A stretch of 37,328 bases of DNA from Zoogloea sp. LCSB751 (lineage in GTDB: Bacteria; Pseudomonadota; Gammaproteobacteria; Burkholderiales; Rhodocyclaceae): positions 1 through 37,328 of the forward strand of contig NZ_MWUM01000037.1 of assembly GCF_002028455.1 (NCBI RefSeq), written 5' to 3'. The notes under the pieces were generated by a model, which ran no database searches, had not been told where the DNA came from, and saw only the letters and a program-made list of their open reading frames with translations. Of this stretch, positions 1 through 8,064 are shown piece after piece. A program made the translations under genes and the position numbers. The first letter of the stretch is position 1; each line of letters begins with the position of its first letter.

Positions 1-63
1 GGAGTGCCGAGGCTGTCCTGACCTCAAGCTCTCGAACCGCCCGGTGCGGACCCGCATGCCGGG
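1..63 (-). other. possible group II intron RNA fragment
   Basis: Read on the minus strand, this stretch carries a GCATGCGGGTCCGCAC hairpin followed by a CGGGCGGTTCGAGAG segment. That resembles the conserved RNA hairpin commonly found beside group II intron maturase genes (pattern ATGCGG-loop-CCGCAC-CGG-GGTTC). No reverse-transcriptase reading frame lies inside the window, and the element would continue beyond position 1. The assignment rests on remembered sequence style only. It could instead be an ordinary GC-rich intergenic hairpin. Confidence 0.3.
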
Positions 64-74
64 TGGTGTGGCAG

Positions 75-100
75 GGGGGCAGCCAATGATGGTTGCCCCC
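75..100. terminator. GC-rich hairpin downstream of fabI
   Basis: A 10-bp stem (GGGGGCAGCC with GGTTGCCCCC, one G-T pair) encloses the loop AATGAT, 20 bp beyond the fabI stop codon. On the minus strand it is not followed by a T tract, so it may act as an RNA-stabilising or weak termination hairpin rather than a classic intrinsic terminator. Confidence 0.4.
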
Positions 101-120
101 TATGCCGATTTGGCAGTGGG

Positions 121-912
121 TCAGCCCTGGTCGGGATTGCCCAGAGCCGTGGTGTTGAAGCCACCATCCACGTACATGATCTCGCCGGTGACACCGCTGG
201 CCAGATCGGAACACATGAATGCGGCGGCGTTGCCGACTTCGTCGATGGTGACGTTGCGGCGAAGCGGAGCGTTGCGTTCGTTGAAGGCCAGCAGCTTTCC
301 GAAACTGCCGATACCGGAAGCCGCAAGCGTCTTGATGGGGCCCGCCGAAATCGCGTTAACGCGCGTACCTTCCGGTCCGAGGCTGACGGCCATGTAACGG
401 ACGGCAGCTTCGAGGCTGGCTTTGGCCAGGCCCATGATGTTGTAGTTGGGCATGGTGCGTACTGCGCCCAGGTAGGATAGAGTGAGCAATGACCCATTGC
501 GGCCCTTCATCAAGGGCCGGGCGGCCTTGGCAAGGGCTGGGAAGCTGTAGGTGCTGACTTCCTGGGAGATCCGGAAGGCCTCACGGCTGGCGCTGTCGAG
601 GAAGTCTCCTTCGAGGGCCTCACTGGGGGCAAAGGCAATAGAATGGACGAGCCCATCAAGCCCATCCCATTGCTTCCCAAGCTCCACGAACAGGTTGGCA
701 ATTTCGCCATCGTTCTGGACATCGCAAGGATAGATCAGTGAACTCCCGAATTCGGCAGCCATCTTGGAAACGCGGTCAACGAAGCGTTCGTTTTGGTAGG
801 TGAACGCAAGTTCGGCACCTTCCCGGTGCATGGCTTTGGCGATCCCGTAGGAAATCGAGCGGTTGGACAGCAATCCTGTGATGAGAATGCGTTTGCCGGC
901 GAGAAAGCCCAT
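121..912 (-). CDS. fabI: enoyl-[acyl-carrier-protein] reductase (NADH), FabI
   Basis: FabI catalyses the last reduction of each fatty-acid elongation cycle, converting trans-2-enoyl-ACP to acyl-ACP with NADH in the cytoplasm. The 263-residue length is normal for the family. The N-terminus has the SDR-like nucleotide-binding segment (GLLSNRSISYGIAKA). HSIAFAP follows near the middle, and the catalytic Tyr-x6-Lys appears as YNIMGLAK. The ISAGPIKTLAASGI loop is the typical substrate/inhibitor loop. The ATG at 912 is preceded on the minus strand by GGAGACACC, a good ribosome-binding site. The gene stands alone and diverges from the solute-binding protein at 1008. It is the target of diazaborines and triclosan in other bacteria, and nothing in this copy looks unusual. 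Confidence 0.96.
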   Translation of the reverse strand: MGFLAGKRILITGLLSNRSISYGIAKAMHREGAELAFTYQNERFVDRVSKMAAEFGSSLIYPCDVQNDGEIANLFVELGKQWDGLDGLVHSIAFAPSEALEGDFLDSASREAFRISQEVSTYSFPALAKAARPLMKGRNGSLLTLSYLGAVRTMPNYNIMGLAKASLEAAVRYMAVSLGPEGTRVNAISAGPIKTLAASGIGSFGKLLAFNERNAPLRRNVTIDEVGNAAAFMCSDLASGVTGEIMYVDGGFNTTALGNPDQG

Positions 913-1007
913 GTAAGGTGTCTCCAGTGAATAACCGCACGATTATAGCGGATGCGTCCAGGGTGTGCGTTGCCGCGGACGGTCAGGCTATCCGTTAGAC
1001 TTGGAGG

Positions 1008-3182
1008 ATGCGCGCGATACTCCATCATCTCTACCTGATCTTTCTCGTCCTGCTTGCGGCTGGATGCGGCCAGGTGTGGAACGATCCCTTCCCTGCTGCG
1101 GAGCGGGGGCAGAACATTCTTTATACGGCCTTCACCCAGCGCCCCAAGCATCTGGACCCGGTGCAGTCCTATAGTGAAGACGAGGCGATCTTCCTGAGCC
1201 AGATCTATGAGCCGCCCCTGCAATATCACTATCTGAGGCGTCCTTTCCAGCTTGAGCCGCTGTCGGCCGGACAGATACCCATCCTTCGCGAGTACGACGA
1301 CCAAGGACGACTTTTGCAGAAGGGTAGTGATCCGAGCAAGGTCGTGCGCAGTGAGTACGAGATCCAGATTCGTCCGGGCATTCGCTATCAGCCCCATCCG
1401 GCTTTCGCTATAGATTCCAAGGGCGAGTCGGTCTATGTGGGCCTGCAGGAGAAGGATCTGACCGGGAAGCGCGTGCTGGGTGATTTTCCTCAGACCGGCA
1501 CGCGTGAGCTGACGGCCGATGATTTCGTATATCAAATCAAGCGACTGGCCCATCCCCGGCTGCACTCCCCGGTGCTTGAGCTGATGGGGGATTACATCAT
1601 CGGCCTGAAGGAACTGCATGCACACCTGCTGGCCGATGAGAAGGCGAGGGGTTCTTCGGCTCCGGGAGCCTGGATCGATATGCGCAGTTATCCGTTGAGC
1701 GGTGTGGAGGTTGTGGACCGTTACACCTACCGGATCAGGATCAAGGGAACATACCCCCAGTTTCCCTACTGGTTGGCCATGAGCTTCTTCGCGCCGCTTC
1801 CGTACGAGGTCGATCGCTTCTTCTCGCAGCCAGGCATGGCAGAGCGCAATCTGACGCTGGACTGGTGGCCCGTCGGGACAGGGCCTTACATGATGGTGGA
1901 AAACAATCCCAATGCCCGCATGGTGTTGGCCCGTAATCCGAATTTCCATGGTGAAACTTACCCCTGCGAAGGGGAACGGGAGGATCGTGAGGGCGGTCTG
2001 CTCGCCGATTGTGGCAAGACGATGCCGTTCGTCGACAAAGTGGTGTTCACGCGGGAAAAGGAGAGCATCCCGTACTGGAACAAGTTTCTACAGGGCTATT
2101 ACGATGCGTCGGGTGTCTCGTCGGACAACTTCGATCAGGCGGTGCAGATGGGTGGGCAGGGGGATGTGACACTGTCGGATGAGATGGTGGACAAAGGCAT
2201 CAAGCTCAACACCTCAGTGGCACCGAGCGTGATGTACATGGGTTTCAACATGCTCGATCCCGTGTTTGGGGGCAACAGCGAGCGAGCCCGCAAGTTGCGT
2301 CTGGCGCTATCGATCGCCATCGACGAGGAGGAGTTCATCTCCGTCTTCCTCAACGGACGTGGCTTGCCGGCCATGCACCCGATTCCGCCGGGTATTTCCG
2401 GGTATCGTGCGGACAAGGCAGGGATCAATCCTTACGTATACGACTGGGTCGATGGCAAGCCTCGTCGCAAGTCTGTCGATGAGGCCCGCCGGCTTCTCGC
2501 CGAAGCGGGCTATCCAGGGGGGCGGGATGCAAAAAACGGGGAGCCGTTGGTCATCAACCTGGATACCACCGGCAGCGGACTGGGCGACAAATCCTCCGTC
2601 GACTGGCTCTCCAAGCAGCTCAAAAAGCTGGATATTCAGTTGGTCGTGAGGGCGACCGATTACAACCGTTTTCAGGACAAGATGCGAAAGGGCAATGCCC
2701 AGCTCTTCTATTGGGGCTGGAACGCCGATTACCCTGATCCCGAGAACTTTCTCTTCCTGCTCTACGGCCCTCAGGGCAAGGTCAAGAGCCAGGGCGAAAA
2801 CGCCGCCAATTATGAAAACGCTGAATACGATCGGTTGTTCGAGCGCATGAAGGCGATGCCGGATGGGCCCGAGCGGATGGCCATCATCGAGCGCATGCTG
2901 ACCATCCTGCAGCATGACGCACCGTGGGTCTGGGGCTTTTACGAAAAGGCCTACACGCTACAGCATGGCTGGATCTACAACCGGAAGCCCGGCAAGATCA
3001 TTCGGAACACCTTGAAGTACCAGCGCATCGACGTTGCTGCCAGGGAGCAGAAGCGCGCTGAATGGAATGCTCCCATTTTGTGGCCTTTGATCCTGGTGGG
3101 CGTGTTGGGTGTTGCGCTGGTTGCGCCCGCGGTCATCCACTACCGTCGGCGCGAACGAGCCGGGGCCGACGGATCGTCCTGA
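1008..3182 (+). CDS. ABC transporter solute-binding lipoprotein, family 5, with C-terminal membrane anchor
   Basis: A 724-residue peptide/nickel-type extracellular solute-binding protein (SBP family 5). The N-terminus is a lipoprotein signal ending in LLAAGC, with the lipidated Cys at residue 20. The mature part has family hallmarks such as TRELTADDFVYQIKRLAHP, GTGPYMM and the late YWGWNADYPDPENFLFLLYG segment. Unusually, the last 40 residues hold a hydrophobic helix (ILWPLILVGVLGVALVAPAV) followed by YRRRER, so the protein would be anchored at both ends. No permease or ATPase gene follows; the next gene converges 9 bp away. GGAGG abuts the ATG with no spacer, and an in-frame stop at 996 rules out an earlier start. 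The substrate is unknown; oligopeptides are the default guess for the family. Confidence 0.85.
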   Translation: MRAILHHLYLIFLVLLAAGCGQVWNDPFPAAERGQNILYTAFTQRPKHLDPVQSYSEDEAIFLSQIYEPPLQYHYLRRPFQLEPLSAGQIPILREYDDQGRLLQKGSDPSKVVRSEYEIQIRPGIRYQPHPAFAIDSKGESVYVGLQEKDLTGKRVLGDFPQTGTRELTADDFVYQIKRLAHPRLHSPVLELMGDYIIGLKELHAHLLADEKARGSSAPGAWIDMRSYPLSGVEVVDRYTYRIRIKGTYPQFPYWLAMSFFAPLPYEVDRFFSQPGMAERNLTLDWWPVGTGPYMMVENNPNARMVLARNPNFHGETYPCEGEREDREGGLLADCGKTMPFVDKVVFTREKESIPYWNKFLQGYYDASGVSSDNFDQAVQMGGQGDVTLSDEMVDKGIKLNTSVAPSVMYMGFNMLDPVFGGNSERARKLRLALSIAIDEEEFISVFLNGRGLPAMHPIPPGISGYRADKAGINPYVYDWVDGKPRRKSVDEARRLLAEAGYPGGRDAKNGEPLVINLDTTGSGLGDKSSVDWLSKQLKKLDIQLVVRATDYNRFQDKMRKGNAQLFYWGWNADYPDPENFLFLLYGPQGKVKSQGENAANYENAEYDRLFERMKAMPDGPERMAIIERMLTILQHDAPWVWGFYEKAYTLQHGWIYNRKPGKIIRNTLKYQRIDVAAREQKRAEWNAPILWPLILVGVLGVALVAPAVIHYRRRERAGADGSS

Positions 3183-3191
3183 ACTGATGAC

Positions 3192-3656
3192 TCAGCCCGG
3201 ATGGCGGCGTGCGCGAATGGCCTGCAGAATGTGCACGACGAGCCCGAAGGGCAGGATCAGCCCGCAGGCCATGTGCACCCAACTGCTTGTGGTGCGCTGA
3301 GATTCGTCGGCAAGGTAATAGAGGCCGTAGCCGCTGAGCGTCAGTACGCCCCACAGCAGGAATAGGCCGCCGCCGGAGAGTCGATGTGTGCCCCGTTGCC
3401 AGGCGGGCTGTACGTGGGTTGTCCAGATGCTACCCAGCACGGCCAGACCAAACATCGCGGCGGCGCCGTGGGCACGCATGGCCCAGGGCTCCAGCGGATG
3501 GCGGGCCGCATCCTCCGGCAGAGGGAGCAGGTAGTGAGCCAGCATCCAGGCGACACCGCTGCCCAGGAGCAGCAGCGTTGCCAGATGGACGGTATGGCGC
3601 TGGCGGCGGCCCGGTCTGACGGCTTTCCGGGGGCGTGAATGGGGATGTTCATGCAT
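3192..3656 (-). CDS. small four-helix membrane protein, probable b-type cytochrome (DUF4405-like)
   Basis: A 154-residue protein with four predicted membrane helices. Histidines sit where haem b ligands are expected: helix 2 has an His near each end (RAHGAAAMF ... WTTHV), and helix 4 has a pair spaced by 13 residues (WVHMACG ... VVHIL), a pattern typical of membrane cytochromes b. The start was chosen at ATG 3656, which has AGGA upstream and overlaps the apbE stop by 8 bp; an alternative ATG lies at 3683. It is the last gene of the cluster that begins with the cytochrome c peroxidase-like gene at 7818. By context it may pass quinol electrons to the neighbouring flavoprotein or haem protein. 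The haem content is inferred. Confidence 0.65.
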   Translation of the reverse strand: MHEHPHSRPRKAVRPGRRQRHTVHLATLLLLGSGVAWMLAHYLLPLPEDAARHPLEPWAMRAHGAAAMFGLAVLGSIWTTHVQPAWQRGTHRLSGGGLFLLWGVLTLSGYGLYYLADESQRTTSSWVHMACGLILPFGLVVHILQAIRARRHPG

Positions 3657-4575
3657 GGCGAGGTGGTCCTTCGGCGGAGTCATGTCCCAGCGCTGACCAG
3701 AAACCGGGGCTGGCCTGGAGTGTATCCGGCGCCTCGATAATGGCAGCGCTGGCGCTCAGCCTGGCCAGCAAGGGGCTGGCATCCTGGCCGAGCAGGCTGA
3801 CGATCTTGGTTAGCGCATCCGCTTCGCAGCAGGTATTGGCGATGACGGTCACGCTGCGCGGGCGGGATTGTGCAACGCCATGGTGGGGATGAACAATGGG
3901 CGATGCGCCTGTTTGATGCCCGCGGCGACCGAGAAGGAAATTTCCTGAACTGGCGACGGCCTGGTTGGCGATGTGGCCGAGGGGGACGGAAAGGGATGCA
4001 TCAGCCGGGTGACGGATTGCAAGTGGATGACGTTCTCCCTGACGGCTGAAATGACGGAGATCGCCGCCGGCGTTCACACAGGCATTCTGAGCACCGGCAT
4101 GTTGAAGTGCGTCGATTGCGCAGTCGACGGCATAGCCCTTGGCAATGCCACCGAGATCGATCCACAGGGGGCGCAGGAAGCGCACCTGACCGTCTGTGCT
4201 GATTTCGATGTCCTCCCAGCTTGCTCGGCCGTCGGCATCGGCGGCCACGGGACAGGGCAGCAGTCCGTGCTGAACCAAGGTGGGGGCAATCGTCGGGTCG
4301 AAGATGCCCCCGGACTGTTGTGCAAAGCGGCGGCTTGCGACGAGCACGGCCAAGGTGTGAGCACTCACCACCACGGGGTGCAGATGGGCTTCCCGGTTCA
4401 GGTGGGAAACCTCACTGCCTGGCGCATGAAAGCTCATGGCCTGGTGAATGGTGGCGATCTCACTGAAGGCTGCCTGCAAGGCCGTCTCGGCGCAGTGGGC
4501 GTTCGGGGCCGTCACGTCGATGTGTACATAGGTTCCCAGCCACGGACGGATCCGTCGCAAGGTGCAGGTGCTCAT
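3649..4575 (-). CDS. apbE: FAD:protein FMN transferase (ApbE family)
   Basis: ApbE proteins attach FMN from FAD covalently to Thr/Ser of target flavoproteins. The 308-residue protein shows the family signatures: WLGTYVHIDV at the start, WIDLGGIAKGYAVDCAIDAL, VNAGGDLRHF and the Mg-site region EADALTKIVSLLG near the end. Its ATG overlaps the stop of the upstream FMN-binding protein gene as ATGA (4572-4575), implying translational coupling; that neighbour carries the SGATLS acceptor motif and is the obvious substrate. No signal peptide or lipobox is visible, which is odd because the acceptor has an export signal and many ApbE proteins act in the periplasm. Modification before export, or a missed signal, are both possible. 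Confidence 0.9.
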   Translation of the reverse strand: MSTCTLRRIRPWLGTYVHIDVTAPNAHCAETALQAAFSEIATIHQAMSFHAPGSEVSHLNREAHLHPVVVSAHTLAVLVASRRFAQQSGGIFDPTIAPTLVQHGLLPCPVAADADGRASWEDIEISTDGQVRFLRPLWIDLGGIAKGYAVDCAIDALQHAGAQNACVNAGGDLRHFSRQGERHPLAIRHPADASLSVPLGHIANQAVASSGNFLLGRRGHQTGASPIVHPHHGVAQSRPRSVTVIANTCCEADALTKIVSLLGQDASPLLARLSASAAIIEAPDTLQASPGFWSALGHDSAEGPPRHA

Positions 4576-5138
4576 CGAGATTTGGCTAGTTGTGCATGGA
4601 GTGCCAGCAGGCGCTGGACGCCGGCCGTGAGGTGGGAGCAGGACAGGGTGGCGCCGCTGATGTTCTTGATGTCCTCGCCGAAGTGGAAGGGTGTTTCCAG
4701 GCGACGTCCGGCGAACTGCTTGCGCCAGCTGGGGGTACGGACTTCGTAACCGTGGGTCTCCCGGTATTCGAGGATTTCGAGGGACCGGACGGCTCCTTCG
4801 GCACCGACGGCCACGGCATAGGTTACCCATTCGACCTTGCCCAGCACATCATCCACGTAGAGTGTGCCGAGCAGTTTGTTGCCGGCCCAGGCGTCGATCT
4901 GGCGTACCTCGCCACGCTGGCGCACGCTGGCCACCGCATCGAGGCTGCGGAGTTGTTCAGGTGTCAGGCGCAGGACGCGGGCATCAAAGCGATCGGCCTC
5001 GGGAAAGGCCGCTTTTTCGGCCTGTTCAACGCTCATGTACTGGGCAGCTTCGACGGTGGGCGGACACAGGACGCTCAGGCTGGCACCGGCCAGGCTGACC
5101 AGGGAAACCGTGCTCCAGCTGTCACAGGACTTGCTCAT
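4572..5138 (-). CDS. exported FMN-binding domain protein (covalent flavoprotein)
   Basis: A 188-residue protein with an N-terminal signal peptide (hydrophobic VSLVSLAGASLSVLCPP, likely cleavage after VEA) and a C-terminal FMN-binding domain of the NqrC/RnfG type. The motif DIKNISGATLSCSHLT holds the flavinylation consensus S-G-A-T-x-S, with Thr164 as the predicted FMN attachment site. The start at 5138 is supported by GAAGGAAC upstream; the longer frame lacks a signal-like N-terminus. The gene lies directly upstream of apbE with an ATGA overlap. It probably works as a periplasmic electron carrier between the membrane cytochrome-like protein (3192-3656) and an acceptor that cannot be read from the sequence. 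Confidence 0.88.
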   Translation of the reverse strand: MSKSCDSWSTVSLVSLAGASLSVLCPPTVEAAQYMSVEQAEKAAFPEADRFDARVLRLTPEQLRSLDAVASVRQRGEVRQIDAWAGNKLLGTLYVDDVLGKVEWVTYAVAVGAEGAVRSLEILEYRETHGYEVRTPSWRKQFAGRRLETPFHFGEDIKNISGATLSCSHLTAGVQRLLALHAQLAKSR

Positions 5139-5154
5139 CGTTGTTCCTTCGTTG

Positions 5155-5193
5155 AAAGCACAAAGCCCGGCAAGTCGGGGAGGACCGCCGGGC
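5155..5193 (-). terminator. intra-cluster terminator or attenuator between the porin and FMN-binding genes
   Basis: On the minus strand a perfect 7-bp stem (GCCCGGC with GCCGGGC, + positions 5187-5193 and 5165-5171) is followed by TTTGTGCTTT. It lies between the porin stop and the next start, so it could lower expression of the downstream flavoprotein genes relative to the porin. The interrupted T tract makes efficiency uncertain. Confidence 0.5.
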
Positions 5194-5222
5194 AAGGGGA
5201 GGATACAGGCTCCGTTCCCTGA

Positions 5223-6578
5223 TCAGAACTGGTAGCCGATACCGATGTTCAGGCGATCGCGGGTGCGATCCAGCTGAAAGCGCTGGACGTCGGCCTTCAG
5301 CACCACGTTGTCGCCAACGCGCAGGTTGGCGCCGGCCGTGACGACCTTTTCATCACGCTGAGAATCGGTTTCGAGACCAGCCGGCATTGCGGCATAGCCT
5401 GCCGCCGTGTTGAACACTTCGTAGCGGACGAAGGGGCTCAGGCGGTACTCACCGCCTTCCCACAGCTTGTAGGCAGCCTGGGTGTACCAGCCATAGAAGG
5501 ACTTGGGCACCAGGGTGCCGCCGGCGAACTGCAGGTTGAACTGGTCGGTGTCGGTGATGGTGCCGCGAGCATACAGGGCGGACAAGTCCCACTTGCCCGG
5601 GGTCCAGCGGGTATGGGCATCCCACAGCGTCACCCGGGCGTCCGGTGCATACAGGCCGGCCTTGGTGGTGTCCGCTGCGGTGTTCTTGTGGGAGACCTTG
5701 CCTGAGAATACGCTGGCGCCCACGTCGAGACCCGGCGTGCCGCGCCAGCTGATGGCGCCGTAGGCCGACAGGTTGTTGGCCTTGGCGAGCTGGCCTTCCT
5801 GATGCAGGGCGCCGAGGGGCGATTCCTTGCCTTCGGTGCTGGTGCCGTCCCACTTGTTGAGGTCGAAGCCGCTGGTCAGGCCGACATCCCAGCGCAGGCC
5901 GGCGTCGCTCACGCCGAAGGCTGACAGGCCGACCTCGCGCCAGGTGGTCGGGATGATGGCCGTCTCGACGAAGTTCCGTTCGACACCGTAGTAAGACGTC
6001 GGCTCATGGCTCAGATTCATGAAGCCGAGGGGGATCAGGAACAGGCCGCCCTTCAGGCCGATGTTGTCGTTGAGGCGATGTTCGACATAGAGCTGTTCGA
6101 CTTCGGCTTCGCCTTGATCGGATGACGAGGCGATGGCATGTTCGAACTCGAATTCGGCGACGATGCGGGTGCGTTCGGATGCCTGGTGGGTTACGCCGAG
6201 AACCGCGCGACGAACGTCCATCTGCGTGTTGCTTTGATCGCGGAAGGGACGGTTGTAATTTACCTCTCCATAGCCGAAGAAACTGGTTTGGCCAGTGCTT
6301 CCACTGACGGCCAGGGGGGCCTGATAGGCCTGTGCTGGCGCTGCCGCCGCTGCGGTGGGCAGCGTCGCGGCGCTGGCGGAGGCCGGGGCCGGAGCGACGG
6401 CGGTGGCCGGCTGACTGGTGGCGGTTTGTGCCTTAACCGTCTTCAGTTCAGCCTTGACGGCTTCGAGTTCGGCGGCCAGGCGCTCGAGTCGGGCCATCAG
6501 TTCGGCATCGGTGGCTGCGTGGGCGCTGCCGGTGGCAAGTGCGGCGGCAATGGCCAGACAGATCGGGGTGCTCTTCAT
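5223..6578 (-). CDS. outer-membrane porin with N-terminal coiled coil (phosphate-selective porin O/P-like)
   Basis: A 451-residue outer-membrane beta-barrel protein. A cleavable signal peptide (ending GSAHA) is followed by a heptad-rich coiled coil at about residues 24-50 (LMARLERLAAELEAVKAELKTVKAQ), then an Ala/Pro/Thr linker and the barrel. The last residue is Phe (GIGYQF), as expected for BAM substrates. The N-terminal coiled coil plus barrel arrangement fits the OprO/OprP-like family, but the transported solute cannot be read from sequence. CGGAGAATCC precedes the ATG. The gene lies 43 bp downstream of the cytochrome c peroxidase-like gene in the same direction and is probably cotranscribed with it. 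Confidence 0.85.
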   Translation of the reverse strand: MKSTPICLAIAAALATGSAHAATDAELMARLERLAAELEAVKAELKTVKAQTATSQPATAVAPAPASASAATLPTAAAAAPAQAYQAPLAVSGSTGQTSFFGYGEVNYNRPFRDQSNTQMDVRRAVLGVTHQASERTRIVAEFEFEHAIASSSDQGEAEVEQLYVEHRLNDNIGLKGGLFLIPLGFMNLSHEPTSYYGVERNFVETAIIPTTWREVGLSAFGVSDAGLRWDVGLTSGFDLNKWDGTSTEGKESPLGALHQEGQLAKANNLSAYGAISWRGTPGLDVGASVFSGKVSHKNTAADTTKAGLYAPDARVTLWDAHTRWTPGKWDLSALYARGTITDTDQFNLQFAGGTLVPKSFYGWYTQAAYKLWEGGEYRLSPFVRYEVFNTAAGYAAMPAGLETDSQRDEKVVTAGANLRVGDNVVLKADVQRFQLDRTRDRLNIGIGYQF

Positions 6579-6621
6579 TGGGATTCTCCGGAATCGGCAA
6601 GCGGGCGGGAAGGGGCGGAGC

Positions 6622-7818
6622 TCAGGGCGTGTAGCCGTCGGTCAGCGTGTTCAGGAAGGCCACCACGTCGGCGATCTCACTTTCGGTCAGCGCGGGAGAT
6701 TCGCCTGGCTTGCGGTTGTAAGGCGCTTCGGTTGTATTGACGTTCTTGCGATAGGCCAGCGGGAGGTCGTTGAACTTCTGGACCGTGCCTGCGCCATCCG
6801 TCGGGTACCACTCTTCCGGGTTGGTGTCGCGGCGGACGTAGAAGCGGACCGCATCGGTCAGGGTCTTGAGCGCACCGTTGTGGAAGTAGGGTGCGGTCTT
6901 GGCCACATTGCGTAGCGTCGGGACACGGAAGGCGCCGCACAGGTCGGTGCGGGCTGCGAGGTCCGTGCGCACCGGGCCGCACAGGCCGAGGTCGTAGTAG
7001 CTCGCGTCGGCATTGGCCTGGATCTCAAGGTTGCGAGGTACGCCGAGCGTGTCGTAGGTGAAATCGGTGAACAAAGGCGGATGACCATCCGCGGCGGTGC
7101 TGATGTGGCAAGCGGCACAGTTGCCTTTGTTGGGATCGTTGAAGAGGGACCAGCCCTTCAACTCGGTGGCGGTGAGTTGGACCTTGCCGGCCAGCCACAG
7201 GTCGAACTTGCTGCTGAAGGGGGCGAAGTCCGGGTCTTCCAGCTGGTATTGCTGCAGGGCGTACTGCAGCCGTGCGAAGGCGTCGGCCGGGCGGTCGAAG
7301 ATGTCACTGCCGAAGACCTTCTTGAACTCCGCCGCGTTGTTTGAACGCTTGAGCTTGGCGACCACGTCTTCCACGCTGGTATTGGCCATCTCATTGGGAT
7401 TGAGCAGCGGGCCGGAGGCCTGATCGCCCAGGGTTGTGGCACGGCCGTCCCAGGTGAAACCGCCGGTTGGGGTGCCGTCCTTGGCGAAGTAGAAGCGGGT
7501 GTTGAACTTGAGATATTGCAGCGACGGGGCCTGGCGGCCGGCTTCGTGACCTGAGTCGGCGCCTGCAGGAACGGAGCGCGTGTCGGGCGCTGCGTGGTGA
7601 TTGCCCTTGTCGTGGCAGGTGGCACAGGACATGGCCCCGGTGCTCGACAGGATGGTGTCATTGAATAGTTTCTCGCCGACCTGGGCTGCGACGGACATGC
7701 TGCTCGTGGCGTCGGTGCCGCCACCGCTTCCGCTTCCTCCACCACCGCCTCCGCCACCACAGGCGGCAAGCAACAGGGCAAGTGAAAGGGCACAGCTAAG
7801 GCGGGGGAGGCGCTGCAT
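6622..7818 (-). CDS. dihaem cytochrome c peroxidase/MauG-like lipoprotein
   Basis: A 398-residue c-type dihaem protein. The signal peptide ends in a lipobox (LLLAAC, Cys20), followed by an unusually long run of glycines that acts as a flexible tether. Two haem-binding sites are visible: CATCH (Cys65, Cys68, His69) in the N-terminal domain and CAACH (Cys234, Cys237, His238) in the C-terminal domain, in the order typical of bacterial cytochrome c peroxidases and MauG relatives. FRVPTLRNVAKTAPYFHNG is the conserved C-terminal family segment. GGAG lies 8 nt before the ATG. It is the first gene of a five-gene cluster with porin, flavoprotein, ApbE and membrane cytochrome. Activity could be peroxide reduction or oxidative modification of a partner; the sequence does not decide. 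Confidence 0.92.
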   Translation of the reverse strand: MQRLPRLSCALSLALLLAACGGGGGGGGSGSGGGTDATSSMSVAAQVGEKLFNDTILSSTGAMSCATCHDKGNHHAAPDTRSVPAGADSGHEAGRQAPSLQYLKFNTRFYFAKDGTPTGGFTWDGRATTLGDQASGPLLNPNEMANTSVEDVVAKLKRSNNAAEFKKVFGSDIFDRPADAFARLQYALQQYQLEDPDFAPFSSKFDLWLAGKVQLTATELKGWSLFNDPNKGNCAACHISTAADGHPPLFTDFTYDTLGVPRNLEIQANADASYYDLGLCGPVRTDLAARTDLCGAFRVPTLRNVAKTAPYFHNGALKTLTDAVRFYVRRDTNPEEWYPTDGAGTVQKFNDLPLAYRKNVNTTEAPYNRKPGESPALTESEIADVVAFLNTLTDGYTP

Positions 7819-7931
7819 CGAATGGCTCCAGTCAGTCGGCGTCGGCGAGGAACCTGGCCGACGTCGGTGTCGGCAGGCTTTCTCCTTTGCGCTGGCTGGC
7901 TGGGCAGGGTGAATCGCGTGGCTGGCTTGCG

Positions 7932-7980
7932 TTTGCGAATGAAAAAATAGGATTCATTCGCAAATGAGAATGAATCCTAT
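7932..7980. promoter_or_regulatory. nested inverted repeats upstream of the peroxidase cluster (possible Fur-type operator)
   Basis: Two perfect inverted repeats share their middle arm. TTTGCGAATGAA (7932-7943) pairs with TTCATTCGCAAA (7953-7964), and ATAGGATTCATTC (7947-7959) pairs with GAATGAATCCTAT (7968-7980). The segment AAATGAGAATGAATCC resembles half of a Fur-type box (TGAGAAT versus TGATAAT). The element lies about 115-160 bp upstream of the ATG at 7818 and is AT-rich against a GC-rich background, so it is a strong operator candidate for the cluster. Confidence 0.6.
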
Positions 7981-8064
7981 ATTAAGGCTGGTGCCTGAAA
8001 TGGTCAATGCCCCTGACCTGAATAGGGGTGTTCCAGGTTGCTGGTGGAAAGGGGAGGAGCGTTC

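Noticed and set aside
7738..7768. GC-rich trinucleotide-like repeat inside the peroxidase gene
   Set aside because: It encodes the glycine tether after the lipobox; no evidence of phase variation, as the run is of mixed glycine codons.
7953..7964. Shared TCATTCGCAA between the peroxidase-cluster operator and the ScfR intergenic region (about 18983-18992)
   Set aside because: One shared 10-mer in AT-rich operator DNA is weak, and the pathways differ; treated as chance.
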